From: a virus | Strand: one strand, 5' to 3' | IMG/VR virus record: IMGVR_UViG_3300030110_001023 | Span: 1-58,094 of that record | DNA: 58,094 nt | Shown: positions 32,129 through 43,800 of the stretch, piece by piece | Layout: each line of letters opens with the position of its first letter | How positions within the stretch are numbered: position 1 is the stretch's first letter | The notes under the pieces: model-generated | Databases searched by the model: none | What the model was told of the DNA's origin: nothing | Seen by the model: only the letters and a program-made list of their open reading frames with translations | Translations under genes and position numbers: made by a program

Positions 32129-34825
32129 ATGGTAGCAAATCTGGTACAGCTTCAAGACAAGCTGAAAGACCTGAGTGATAAGCAGCTTCGGGATATATAC
32201 TCGAAGGGCACTGTCCCTCAGTTTCTTGTGATGACAGAAATGGGTCGTCGTAAAGAAATGCAAGAGGAGTATCAGAGAAATCAACAGCAACAAGCTACCA
32301 CTGTTGCTCAAGACCTAATGTCTCCTGCAACAGACATGGCAAGAACTATAGGTGGTATGGCACAACCACAAAACAGAATGTCTATGCAAGGACAAGACCT
32401 GCCTATTGAACAGTCAATGACAACTATGCCCATGTCACCTCAGCCAATGGCAAATAAGTTACCAGTAACTTCTATGGCTAATGGCGGTCTTGCAAAAATA
32501 AACAAGTCCTCTCCTCGTAAGATGGACATTGGTGGTGCGCTGGGTATGTCAAGCATGACCCCGGTTCAATCTAGGGGTATGACCCCTTTTGCATCTAGCA
32601 TCATGCGCCCGCCCCCAGATTTTCATCCTTTTGGAGGTGGACTAAAGGAAGAGCTTGATGAAGTAGATGCGGATTTATCTGGTCTTTCAGAGAAGATAGA
32701 TGACGTGGGAGAATATGCAGAGAGACGTGGTAATGCTCTGGCTCAGGGGGTTGAAGCTCAGATTGAAAATTATGAAAATAATATTCAAGGCCAGTTAGGA
32801 ACTGGTTCTTATAATAATCCTTATCAGAGGTTTCTTGATAACCCAAGAGGGCCGAGGCCTATTGCTGGTAAGGGTGGTGTGAGAATGGGCGGTAAACCGC
32901 TTGATATGACACAGGTTGTCCGTGACCCTCAACCTGCAAACATAAATCAACAGACTCAACAGACTATGGCTGATGGTGGCCTTGCAAAGATCAGGGCGCA
33001 GAATGGTTTTTTTGCTAGACCAGTTCGTCAACAACCTTATCCACAAACATCTCTTTCTCTTGCTGATCAACGTCGACTCAGAATGGAAGCATTGAGAGAG
33101 TCGGCGGCTGCTAGTAATCCAATGAGGAGTATAATAGACGGCATTACTCCAATGGATGTTCGTCCTACTTTATCTCCGTCACAACAAATAAAATATGATC
33201 AATTAGGCACTGCTATATATGACGATATAAATCTTGCCAAAGACCTTTTCCCCAATCAACCAGACTTGCAATTACAGTATATACAAGGTGCATCCCCCGA
33301 TATCGTAAGTAGTGGAGGAAGAGGTGATGCTGGTACTATAAGTCAGATGGCTTTGTCTGATCTTTCCACTGAGGGTCCAGAAGGTGGTTTAGCAAGTTAT
33401 GATCCTTTCTATGGATTTTCCCCAGATCCAATTAATTTATCAACGCAAATGCCTTATCCCAGTGCTGATTTGTCTGGGCGTGGTCTTACATATTCAACGG
33501 CTACAGGGCCACAAACCCCTGATTTAGTAAGCAGTGGAGGCAGGGGTGATGCGGGCACTAGAATGCGTATGGCCATGTTAAACGCTTCAAATACTCAAGT
33601 ACCACCAGTGTCTTCAAGCACAACTGCACCTGAAGGCCCAAATCCTTTTATACGACAAGCGGGTATACAAACTGTTCCTAAACCTGATTATTCAGGTGGG
33701 CCTTCTGATAGAAGAGTTGGAGGCATAACAACTGATTTGTCTGATTTTCAGGCAAGGCTGAAGGAAGTAAAGGGAAAACAATTTACGCCACCCACTGCGA
33801 CTCAAGCTGCAACAGATCGACTTGCTGCAACAAACAAAGCTTTGGCAGCAGCACAAGCAGCGCAGACTGGTGACTCAGTTTACAAAGACTTGTTTGCTAA
33901 CCTCGATAAAAGAACGGAAGCATCTGAGGATGCTGGTGATGAGGCGTTAGGGTTAGCATTGCTAGATGCTGCCTTGCGGGTAGCTGGTTCTAAAAGCCCA
34001 TCAGCATTCCAGGCTTTAGGTGAGGCTGCACCAGCGGTAAGAGGGTACGCTAAAACTAAAGCAGAGATTAGAAAAGAACAAAACAATCTGTTGGATTCTC
34101 GCGCCAAGCTAACGCAACTCAAGCTTGCTGAGACGCAAGGCAATAAAGAAGAGGTCCGTAAGATACGACAAGAGTTGAGGCAGATAAATCAAGATCAGGC
34201 ACAGATCGAAGACAGAGCCTTTAAACGATTTAATGATGAAAGAACCCTCAACCTAAATCTGATTAGCGCTGAGTCTAAACTTGCTACAGCCAAAACTGCT
34301 GAAAAAAGACAGAACGCAACACTTGCTGTACAAAACGCACAACTAGCGATCAGTAAAAATAAACTAGAAACTCAAGCTGGTGACATAACATTCACCATTA
34401 GCAATCTTAAAAAAGACCTGCCTAGATTGACTGGTCAAGCTAAACTACAAGCCGAAGAAGCTATTAAATTTTATGAAGATAGGCTCACAGACGTTACAAA
34501 AACTATTCAGCAAACAAAAACGCCGAGTGCGCTACAGTCAATGACCATGCAAACCAGATTGTTGGCGCAACAAAAGTCACTACAAGGTCAAATAACCGCA
34601 GATGAAAAAAAATATAGAAGTAAAGATTATTTTTTAAAAACACAATTGGATAAGTCTGCTGCTGGAAGAAAAAGAGCAGAGGAAGAGTACGCTGCTTTTC
34701 AAACAAGACTTAAGAACAACAAAAAGTTACTTGAAAGAATTAATCAACAGTTAGGTGGTAAACCAGCTTCTGGAGTCACCTCTCTTGAAGACTTACGATC
34801 AGAAATCGCGAACCAAAGTAAGTAA
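32129..34825 (+). CDS. Large internal virion protein with MANGGLAKI motifs (898 aa)
   Basis: N-terminal segment LVQLQDKLKDLSDKQLRDIY recurs in internal virion proteins of marine phages. Two copies of a short motif, MANGGLAKI (about 116) and MADGGLAKI (about 280), and two copies of VSSGGRGDAGT (about 392 and 467) punctuate a low-complexity first half. Residues about 540-890 are a long coiled coil (ARLKEVKGKQFTPPT onwards, AEIRKEQNNLLDSRAKLTQL). Likely packaged in the head and ejected. GGAGAC precedes the ATG. Confidence 0.7.
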   Translation: MVANLVQLQDKLKDLSDKQLRDIYSKGTVPQFLVMTEMGRRKEMQEEYQRNQQQQATTVAQDLMSPATDMARTIGGMAQPQNRMSMQGQDLPIEQSMTTMPMSPQPMANKLPVTSMANGGLAKINKSSPRKMDIGGALGMSSMTPVQSRGMTPFASSIMRPPPDFHPFGGGLKEELDEVDADLSGLSEKIDDVGEYAERRGNALAQGVEAQIENYENNIQGQLGTGSYNNPYQRFLDNPRGPRPIAGKGGVRMGGKPLDMTQVVRDPQPANINQQTQQTMADGGLAKIRAQNGFFARPVRQQPYPQTSLSLADQRRLRMEALRESAAASNPMRSIIDGITPMDVRPTLSPSQQIKYDQLGTAIYDDINLAKDLFPNQPDLQLQYIQGASPDIVSSGGRGDAGTISQMALSDLSTEGPEGGLASYDPFYGFSPDPINLSTQMPYPSADLSGRGLTYSTATGPQTPDLVSSGGRGDAGTRMRMAMLNASNTQVPPVSSSTTAPEGPNPFIRQAGIQTVPKPDYSGGPSDRRVGGITTDLSDFQARLKEVKGKQFTPPTATQAATDRLAATNKALAAAQAAQTGDSVYKDLFANLDKRTEASEDAGDEALGLALLDAALRVAGSKSPSAFQALGEAAPAVRGYAKTKAEIRKEQNNLLDSRAKLTQLKLAETQGNKEEVRKIRQELRQINQDQAQIEDRAFKRFNDERTLNLNLISAESKLATAKTAEKRQNATLAVQNAQLAISKNKLETQAGDITFTISNLKKDLPRLTGQAKLQAEEAIKFYEDRLTDVTKTIQQTKTPSALQSMTMQTRLLAQQKSLQGQITADEKKYRSKDYFLKTQLDKSAAGRKRAEEEYAAFQTRLKNNKKLLERINQQLGGKPASGVTSLEDLRSEIANQSK
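32456..32471. promoter_or_regulatory. 16-bp palindrome, copy 4 (AAGTTAC-CA-GTAACTT)
   Basis: Perfect palindrome inside the coding sequence of the 898-aa protein (encoding KLPVT), identical to the copy at 44943. It lies 2 nt before an in-frame ATG that opens the MANGGLAKI motif, but no ribosome site is visible, so an internal start is not claimed. Confidence 0.4.
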
Positions 34826-34830
34826 AAATT

Positions 34831-37800
34831 ATGGGTGAAATAATTGATATTCCAAACATTGGGCCTATTGAATTTCCTGATGGGATGTCTCGTGATGAAA
34901 TCCTAAACATAATTGATAACGAATTACTGCCCGGTCTTCAGCAACAAGAACCACAAGCTCCTCCCGAATATGACTATGCGGCACGGGATGAGATGGGATT
35001 CTTCGAGCGGTTTGGGGAACAGGTTGGTTCTAGCGCCAGCATATTGCGTGGTCTTGGCTCTCAGTTTGTCGAGGCAACTGGTGAAGCCACAGGTATAGAA
35101 GCTCTTGAAGAATTTGGAGAAGAAGGCCGAGAGGCTTTTGAGCAAAGACAGAAAGAAAAAGAAGTACCGACAATACAGTTTACTGACATCAGGAACCTGA
35201 GTGATGTCGGTAGTTGGATAACTGATACGGCTGGTGAACAAGTCCTTCTTAGTGCCCCAAGCATCGCAGGAAGTCTTGCTCTTGGTAAAGCAGGTGCGGC
35301 TATAGGAACAGTGTTTGCTCCCGGCGTGGGCACTGTTATTGGTGGCACAATAGGGGCAACACTAGGTGCATTTATTCCTTCCTTAGTGTTAGGGGTTGGT
35401 GAAGTACAGGGATCAATAAAAGAAAAAGATGAAACGGTAGAGGCACCGGGAGCAGCGTTTCTAGGAGGTAGTGCGATTGCTGCTTTAGACTCTGTCCTTC
35501 CTGGCAAGATAGGAGGTCAGATAGTCAAGAGATTTGGTGCAGATGTTGCTGAAGATGTAGCGCAACGTGCATTGTTGAAACCAATCAAGCGTGAGTACAT
35601 CAAGGCTGCTGGCAAAGGCATAGCTACAGAAGGCATTACAGAAGCCTTGCAAGAAGCTATTGCTGAAGTCACTGCCGTTCAAGCAACTGGCCAAGAGGTA
35701 GACGGGTCACAACTTGCAGAGATAATGATCAATGCTGGTGCTGCTGGTGCATTGATGGGAGGCACCCTCAGGACTGGGGCAGAGCGGTTTAAGAAAACAA
35801 GAACTCAAGAAGAAATAGACCAAGCAAAGGCAGAGGTAGATAAAAGACAGGAACAAAGAGACGAAGAAATAAAAGGTATAATAACGCCAGACCCAGATGC
35901 ACCTCTGCAAATAACATATGAAGAAGCGTCTTTTACCACCGATACCCCAGAGCAAGTCGTTGATACAATTATTGACGAGTCAGTATCACAAGGTGCTGAC
36001 ACAGGACTGGGGCAAGATATAGGCGAAGGCGCACCTATTGGTCCGTTTACAGTAAGACCAATGCCGGGAGGTGGCTTTACTGTTGTGAACGGAGCAGGAG
36101 AAGTACGCACACCTATATTTGGCACCTTAGACCAAGCACAAGAAGCTGCTGATCTGTTAGCTGAAAGGGTTCCAGAGGCCATAGAAGTAGCAGAGATTGA
36201 GTTTACAGAAGCTGCTGCACAACGTGCGCTTGAAGATAATAAGATTAAAGAAACAGAAGCTACTCTCGAAGCAGCGAAAGAAACGATAACTCCTTTGGGC
36301 TTCCTGTCCCGTGAGGACGTAGGTTCTAAAATAGCAAGTCAGATAGATAGGAAGAGAACTTTAGCTGTTTCTTTGAGACCCGGAGAGACTGTGCAGAACG
36401 ATGGCCAGTATACAATTGAAGAGGTAGCAGAGACTGGCGCATCCAATGAAGTTCTTAGTAACATCATTTCTAATAAGAGGCCTGTTACACAAGACCCAGA
36501 CCTCAATGTTTCTGTGAGAGACATAGAAGACTTATCATCTACCAAGAATATACGGTTTGGAGACGATGCCTTTAAGACGTTTTCTCTTAGAACAACAGGC
36601 AAGTCCATGCCTCAGAACATGTCTCAGGTGCAGCGCAATGTTCTGTTTGAAAGCATAGACGCACTACCTGAGTTTGAAAACGAGACATCTATCCCGGTTA
36701 TCAAATACCCACACTTTACATCGAAGCAAATACAGGATGTAGCCAAAGCTATCAGGGAGACGGGAAAAGTTAGCGACAAGCTAATTATGGAAACTCTTGA
36801 AGCCCCCAATATTCGTGGCACAAGACGAAAAGAAATATCCAATGAAGTTCGTAGAGAGTTAGTGCGAAGAGGTGTGCTGCAAAGAGATGGTTCTGTAAAA
36901 AAACGATCTGTTGTAAAACCTTCCTTTGAAAGAAGTCCTGCCCCTAATGTAAAAAAACAAGAGCTACTTCAAAGACTAGAGCCTTTAGCTAGTGCCATAA
37001 ACGAAAGGTTTCAGCAAAGGGTAAAGGCTTTCCCAGAGCTAAAAGATGTTAGGTTAAAATTTAATAATGTAATAGACGATATTGCGACTGGAGAAATACA
37101 GCAAGACGCTGAAGGAGATTTTGTTACTAAACAAGAACAGGGTCAGTTCTTCAAGGCAATAAGACTTGCTGTGAATGTTGTTACTGACCCGTCAAAATCA
37201 GATCAAGAAAATATAGCAGCATTAGCTGAGGTCTTGGATCATGAGTTTATTCACGCAGCTTATGAAGCAGGTGTTGTAACTGATCAAGAGCAAGCATCTC
37301 TCGAATCTTTTGTTAAGAAAGCAAAGCGACCCGGCACTGATGGCAAGACTTATTATGATGATAGAGTTGATGCGCTTGACCCAAATACAAGTGAGGAGTT
37401 GCTTGTAGAAGAAGCTGTCGCAGAGGCGTTCAGAGACTACGCTGCTGGTCGTCGCGTGTTCCCGCCAAAGACACGGAGCATATTCCGAAAGATTGCAGAG
37501 TTTTTTGGTTTGTTAAAGCAAGCTGCTGCTGATGCTGACATTGTAACAGGTAACGAAATATTTCAACGGCTTGATGCTGGTGTAAGTCCGAGCAGTCCAA
37601 AAAGACAGCGTAGTGAAGCTACAGCAACTACGGCTCCGATGGCAAACCTCAAGCCAGCGGATAGGGCAAAGGTAGAAAGTGGTGAGAGGCTTCCTGATTT
37701 TGTCGAGCCTCCTGAAAAGACTAAACAAAAGCTTTCTAGGAAACGTGCCCGTAAAGTACCAGCACCTGTAGGTGAAAATCCTTTCCCGACACCTCCTCAA

Positions 37801-40800
37801 AATGAGATTGATGATCGACTGCGTAGAAAGGGAAAGCGCACAGATGTTGTAGATGCCGTGGTTTCTACAGGACCAAGAAACCCACGCACTGAAATAAAAA
37901 ATGATCAAGGCGATGTTGTTGCTGTAGTAGGCCAGATTACTTTTGATGACTGGATTAACAAGACCGAAGGCCAGCTATCTGATGCTGAACTAGCAGAGGC
38001 TAGACAGTGGTATCCTGACGCAGCCAAGGCATATCAAAAATACTTTGGCGCAGACTGGCCTAATTATCTGGCAGCTTGGTTGATGGCTAATCAACAAGCC
38101 TCACCATCAACAGCAGCTATGAATGCAGTTCGTGCTAGAGAGCAAGCTCTTTCTGGTGTTGAGGTGGAGGTCGAGGCAGGGTTAGCTGCTGAAAAATTAT
38201 TTGGTTTTTGGAACGCAATGGAAAGAGATGGCGAGCTTCCATTGGGAGGGGCGCAAAAACTTTATGACTTTATTGATAGTGGATTACTGCGTGAGACACG
38301 CTCTTGGATGGGCGATGACGTGCGGGGTGGCGCACCTGCCGTTGCTGATGTTCACTCTTTACGAGATACGGGCTTTGTTGATCCAACGTATCAAGAGTTT
38401 TTAAAAGATAATTACAACCTGAATATTGATAGTGACACGTCAGGATCACCAAACGAAAATCAATATGAGCGGTCTGCTGACTTTATGAGATCGCTTACTA
38501 ATTATCTTAATGACATAAAATACAAAGGCGGTGGGTGGACCCCGTACCAAGTGCAGTCTGTCGGTTGGATGGCAACGACCAAGTTTCTGGGTCGTCCCGG
38601 TCAAACAGCAGAAGACTCAATTTTATTTAATATTAGAAATCTTCCGTTTGAATTGGCATTTGGTGAAGGGTCTCCATTGGCAGCGTCACTGCCTGAGTAT
38701 TCTTCTCTACCCGCTATTGGTCAAAAAGAAGTTACGCAGATAGCTGCTGATGCAGCATCTGATTTTGCAAGAGATGTAACGGGCGTTGCAGAAATAAATC
38801 GTGTCCATGCTACTGGTGGTTGGATGGACGACACGATAAATCCAAATATGACGGAGCAACTTGTAGCTTCTCCAGAGGCTACACAAGACATGGCCAGCGT
38901 TCTTGGTTTCTTGTTAGAGCAAGAAAGGATGCTCTCTTATCGGGTGCTGCCTAAGAAAACAACAAAGTCTAAAGTTGCTTTAAAAATACGACCCACAGAT
39001 GTGTCAAAAGATTTGTTGAACAATGACACAAACATGGCCATACTGTGGGATAAGTTGCGTAAGGCTGACCTAGCCAGAAGTAAAAAGGCATCCACTAAAC
39101 TAGCTAAGGACCGGAAAGCACAGCCTGAAGAAGACATATCTCTTGATGAGGTTGATGCTCTTATTCAAGGGTACACCTCGACTGTAGATGAGAACGGTAA
39201 TGCAGCAATGCTTATACTTCTCGACAGTAGGGGTAAGACTTTGGAGTCACGCTTTGAGCCTGATGGAGATGTGTCACAGGCATTGGCTAGAATATCGGAT
39301 GAGATTGGTATCAACTTAGAATTTGAAGCGGCTTACTACGAGAGTGAACTTACAGAAAACGACTGGACGGAGGATCAGACAGGTGACGGTTACTTACAAA
39401 GGATTCATCAAAGATACGGACCCGCTGTTGCAGAAAGGGTCAAGGATTTTAAGCGGAGCGAACTTGAACCGCTACTCAAAGACTCCATTACCAGCGCGAA
39501 ACTCAAGTATGGAAGCGGGCAAAAGTTCTCAAGGAAAAGTCCAACCGCCACGCAAGAAGACCTAGATACATTCTTTGAAAGCATGGGAGAGGAGGGCGCT
39601 CTCCTAGAATACCCTGAAATAGGTGAGAACCTAGATCAATGGATTATGAATGTGGACAGGGGTGCGTTAACAAATGCGCTAAACTCTCCTGAGTATGATG
39701 AATATCAATCTGTTTTATCTGCAAATTTGGAACGAGCCTTTCCTTCTGGACAGATACCAGTATCTCGCACAGAAAATTATGCAGTAACAACTGCTACTGA
39801 CAGACAAACAACAAATTTCCTCGTATCTACAGATGACGTAAAGTTTGCGGGAAATGTAGATGAGAACGAACTTATTGTTCAGTTGCCACCCAGCTTTGGT
39901 TATGGCACTGCCCCCATCTCTGTAAGAGTAAGGCCAGAGCAAGAGAATAGGGTAGACGGCTTACCTGCCACCTATAAAATTCCCAACGTAGGTTCAGTAC
40001 CTACGGAACCCTTTGGCCCAGCTAGGCAAGCTGCTCGTGATTATGGCCAATCAGTAGGCCGAAACATTCCTGACCTTGCGGGTAATTACACATACGAATC
40101 TGTAGACTTCGAGCGAGCAAGTCGTACAGGAAATGCTTATGATGAATTACTAAGCTCACCAGAAGATGAGTTTACTGAAGCAGCATACGATGCTCTCGCC
40201 GAAGAAGTTCTCACTCAGTACGACTTCATAAAAGATACAGGATTGGAAATTGAGTTCTCCCCTGATGACATCGACCCATACCCCAATTCTGCACAGGAGA
40301 TGGTTGAAGACGTAAAGAACAATAATCACATGTACGTTAGTTCGATTGATCAAAGGTATGGTGAAGGGGAAATAGTATCAGAAGATGTGCAGAATAATCC
40401 CATGCTTCGTCTTACTGACGAGTACATATCAGGTCGTCAGGCTAGGGTAGATGACATTCTTCGGTTGGTTCATAATTACTTTGGGCACGTCAAAGAAGGT
40501 TTTAATTTTACAGACTCTGGTAAAGATGCAGCATATGCTAGTCACGCTGTTATGTTTAGCCCCCTTGCTCGCGTTGCTTTAGCAACTGAAACTCGCGGTC
40601 AAAATTCATCAGCAACCTTGAGCAGAAGTAAGAGAGGTCTTTCAGAAGAAACTTCTGTAGTTGTACCACCAAAAATTGGCATTCTTCCTGACTTTGTTAT
40701 TAATGAAGGTATAGAAAATCTTGTTGAGCCTGTTGATGTTCAGGAGCTTCGAGATGAGACAACCTTTAATGTTCAGGGGTCATTTGTCCCTGATCAAAAG

Positions 40801-43800
40801 TTTTCTCGTAAGTACCCACAAGACCCAGCCGATGTTGCTGCAAACAGGTTTGTAAAAAGAGCAAGGGCCGATGGAACTCGAAGCGATAACTGGGGTAAGA
40901 TACCTTTTGCTGGGAAACTTTTGCCAGTACGCGCTGCTTTCGGCAGGAACTACACAACTGGCGGTTATGGTTTAAGACATGCCAGCCTCCATGACGAAGA
41001 CTACCAAGGTGTAGAAGATTTACCTTTTACCAGTTCTGCTAGCGCAATAGGTTCTGCCCTTGATGCATTTACACAAGCGCGGATATCTGGTGTTGACAAG
41101 TCAAGATTTAAATTCAAACAAAATAACAAACGTGATTCACTGGAAATGCGCTGGAGGCCAACAGGATCAAGCACTGATGTTGTTGTGGTATTTGATAGAC
41201 AGATAGACGATAAGTCAGGACAAGAATTTTTAGGCATTACTACATCTTATCCTGACAGCGAGGTTATCCGCGACAAATATAACAGAGAAGAAGTAGAGAA
41301 GCTGAGGAAAGGTGGTGTCCTTGGTCCTAATTTTGCAGCCACTTCACCAACCGCACAGGAAACTGTCTTAACATTTAAGACAAAGAAGCCCACTGATCGA
41401 CCAACGCTCAAGCTCAAGGGTAAAGCAAAACAAAAGTTTTCTCGTGGCAGAGGTGTCAATGATTTATCTCCTGAGTTACAAGAAACTGTCAGACGAACAC
41501 AGGCAATAAATGAGCAAGAGACGGCAGGACAGGCATGGCTCGGTGCCTTGTTTGGTGATTACAAAAACAGCGTTTTGTTTAGTAACAACTGGCAAAGGAT
41601 AAGATCCAAATTTCGTGAATCATGGATAGAAAAGTATGACGTTCTATCTGTTCTTGCAGACAAGGAACAGCGTGAAGTAACGGGAACTTTGGGTGCAGAA
41701 GCAAACGCATACTCTGCTGTGCTTATGGCTGATCAACATGCTCAGATGACGAAGCTTGCGTGGTATGACGGGGTTCCAATTTACGATAAAAAAGAGGGCT
41801 ATACCAGAGTTACCAACACCGTAGATGGTCAACCTATTCGAGGCCTTGCAAAAATACTTGAGCCTCTGCTTGCTGAAGGCAAGACATCTTTATTTGGTAC
41901 ATATGCACAAGCCAGAAGAGCAGAGAGACTTAACGCAGAGCAACGAGACTCTGGGATGACGCAAAGTGACATCGACAACGGCTTATTGCTTGGTGAAATG
42001 AACCCAGAGTTTGCTGCAATCTTTGATGAGTATCAGGTGTGGAACAGTTACCTTGTAAAATACATGGTTGATACGGGTCTTATTACAGCAGAGATGGGTA
42101 AGGTATGGATATCTACCGCTGACTATACGCCATACTATAGGCAAGAACAGGAAGCTGCTGGTGCAGCGCAAGACATGACTTTCTTCTATCCTGATCCTAC
42201 CCTTGGCCCAATTGGACAAGGTGCAGCGGCGTTACAAGGTAATCCCAGAGAAAGAATACCTCTTGATGGAAAGCGACCACCCCCAAAACTTGTCGGCGCT
42301 GGCCGTGCATTTCAACTTGAGATTGATGGGGTAAACCAGCCAGAAGAATATGACTCTTACAACAAGGTAAAGGCTGTTGCCAAAGCTATTGAACGGTCAA
42401 GTCCTGACGCAGAAATAAAAATATATTCAGCGCCTCGCAGGGTAGATGACTTCCTTGACAATGTCGCAAGGAACACTGCTACCGCCATCCAAGGCGGTAT
42501 GAAAAACATTGCGGCACAAAGAGTCATAAGGGCATCACGGTCTCTTGGTTTAGCAAATGAGGTTAATCCTGATCCGTCAGGAGCAAAGCCCCTCAATACA
42601 GTTCAGATAAGAGTGGACGGTGTCGATAGATACTTTGAGATTGTAGATAACGATCTCTACACAAGCATGACTATTTTATCTCAGAACAAAGATATTGCTC
42701 TGGACAATCTTTTTGTTGGTGTCGCATCTACTCCAGCAAGAGTGTTACGAGAGTTAGTCACCAGAGACCCCGGCTTTATGCTGCGAAACATGATGCGAGA
42801 TACCCTTAGTGCGTGGGTAACATCAGGGGTAAATTATGTTCCCATCATAGACAGCGCACGGGGTGTGGTAGATGTTTTAAGAGGCGACGCTTCAAGCGAG
42901 GCGTTACGACGTGCAGGAATCTTTGGCGGGTTTGATTTTGCTGGCACACCTAAAGATATGGCGAAGTATATTGAGAGCAAAACAAAAACAAAATATCCGT
43001 CTGGTGTATTTGAAAAAGCAACCAGTCCTTTCAAGATACTATGGGATGCAACGACTGTCGCAACGAATGCATCCGAAGCAGCAACTCGTGTGGCTGTATA
43101 CAAGAGAGTGTTAGAGAAAACAGGGAACGAAGCACAAGCTATTTTTGAGGCGCTTGAGGTTTTAAACTTTAACAGACGTGGAGCCAACCCTGTTATTCAA
43201 GTAATTACAGCAATTACGCCGTTCTTAAATGCTCGTATTCAGGGCTTAGATGTGCTGTATCGTGCTGGTATAAACAAACGTACAGCTAATCCCAATGCTA
43301 CCCGAAGGGCGTTTGCAGCTAAGGCTTCCCTTATTGCTGGATTGACGGCTTTGTATACCACACTTATGCGAGATCAAGATTGCTATAAGAATGCTACGCC
43401 AGAAGCTAGAGACTTAAATTGGTTTATACCCACACCATTTGACGACACTTGTTTTAAAATACCTACACCGTTTGAGGTTGGTTTCCTGTTTAAAACTATT
43501 CCTGAGAGAATTATGCAATGGTCGTTTGGTTCTGATGTTGGGCGTGATGTTTTCGAGTCCTTTAAAAGGAACGCAACATCTACCTTTGCTGTCACTCCCC
43601 CACAAATATTTACACCTACATTAGAACTTATGGTGAACCACTCGTTCTTTACGGGTAGAGAAGTTGTGCCGTATTACTTGCAGAACTTAGACCCTGATTA
43701 TCGAAAGTATCAGACGACAAGCAGCTTTGCTATTAAGCTGGGCAGAGAGTTAAACATAGCACCGATAAAGATAGATCACTTTATCAAAGGATACTCAGGC

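Noticed and set aside
33869-33884. Further partial matches to the palindrome (CTGGTGACTC and GGTGACTC words at about 17791, 33869, 48764, 51799)
   Set aside because: Only one half site is present and they fall in coding sequence as common Gly-Asp-Ser codons; not counted as copies.
35061-35507. 148-aa minus-strand open frame in the giant gene
   Set aside because: Pro/Ala/Ser-rich antisense of a Gly/Ala-rich segment; no ribosome site; one of many shadows in the 9.4-kb gene.
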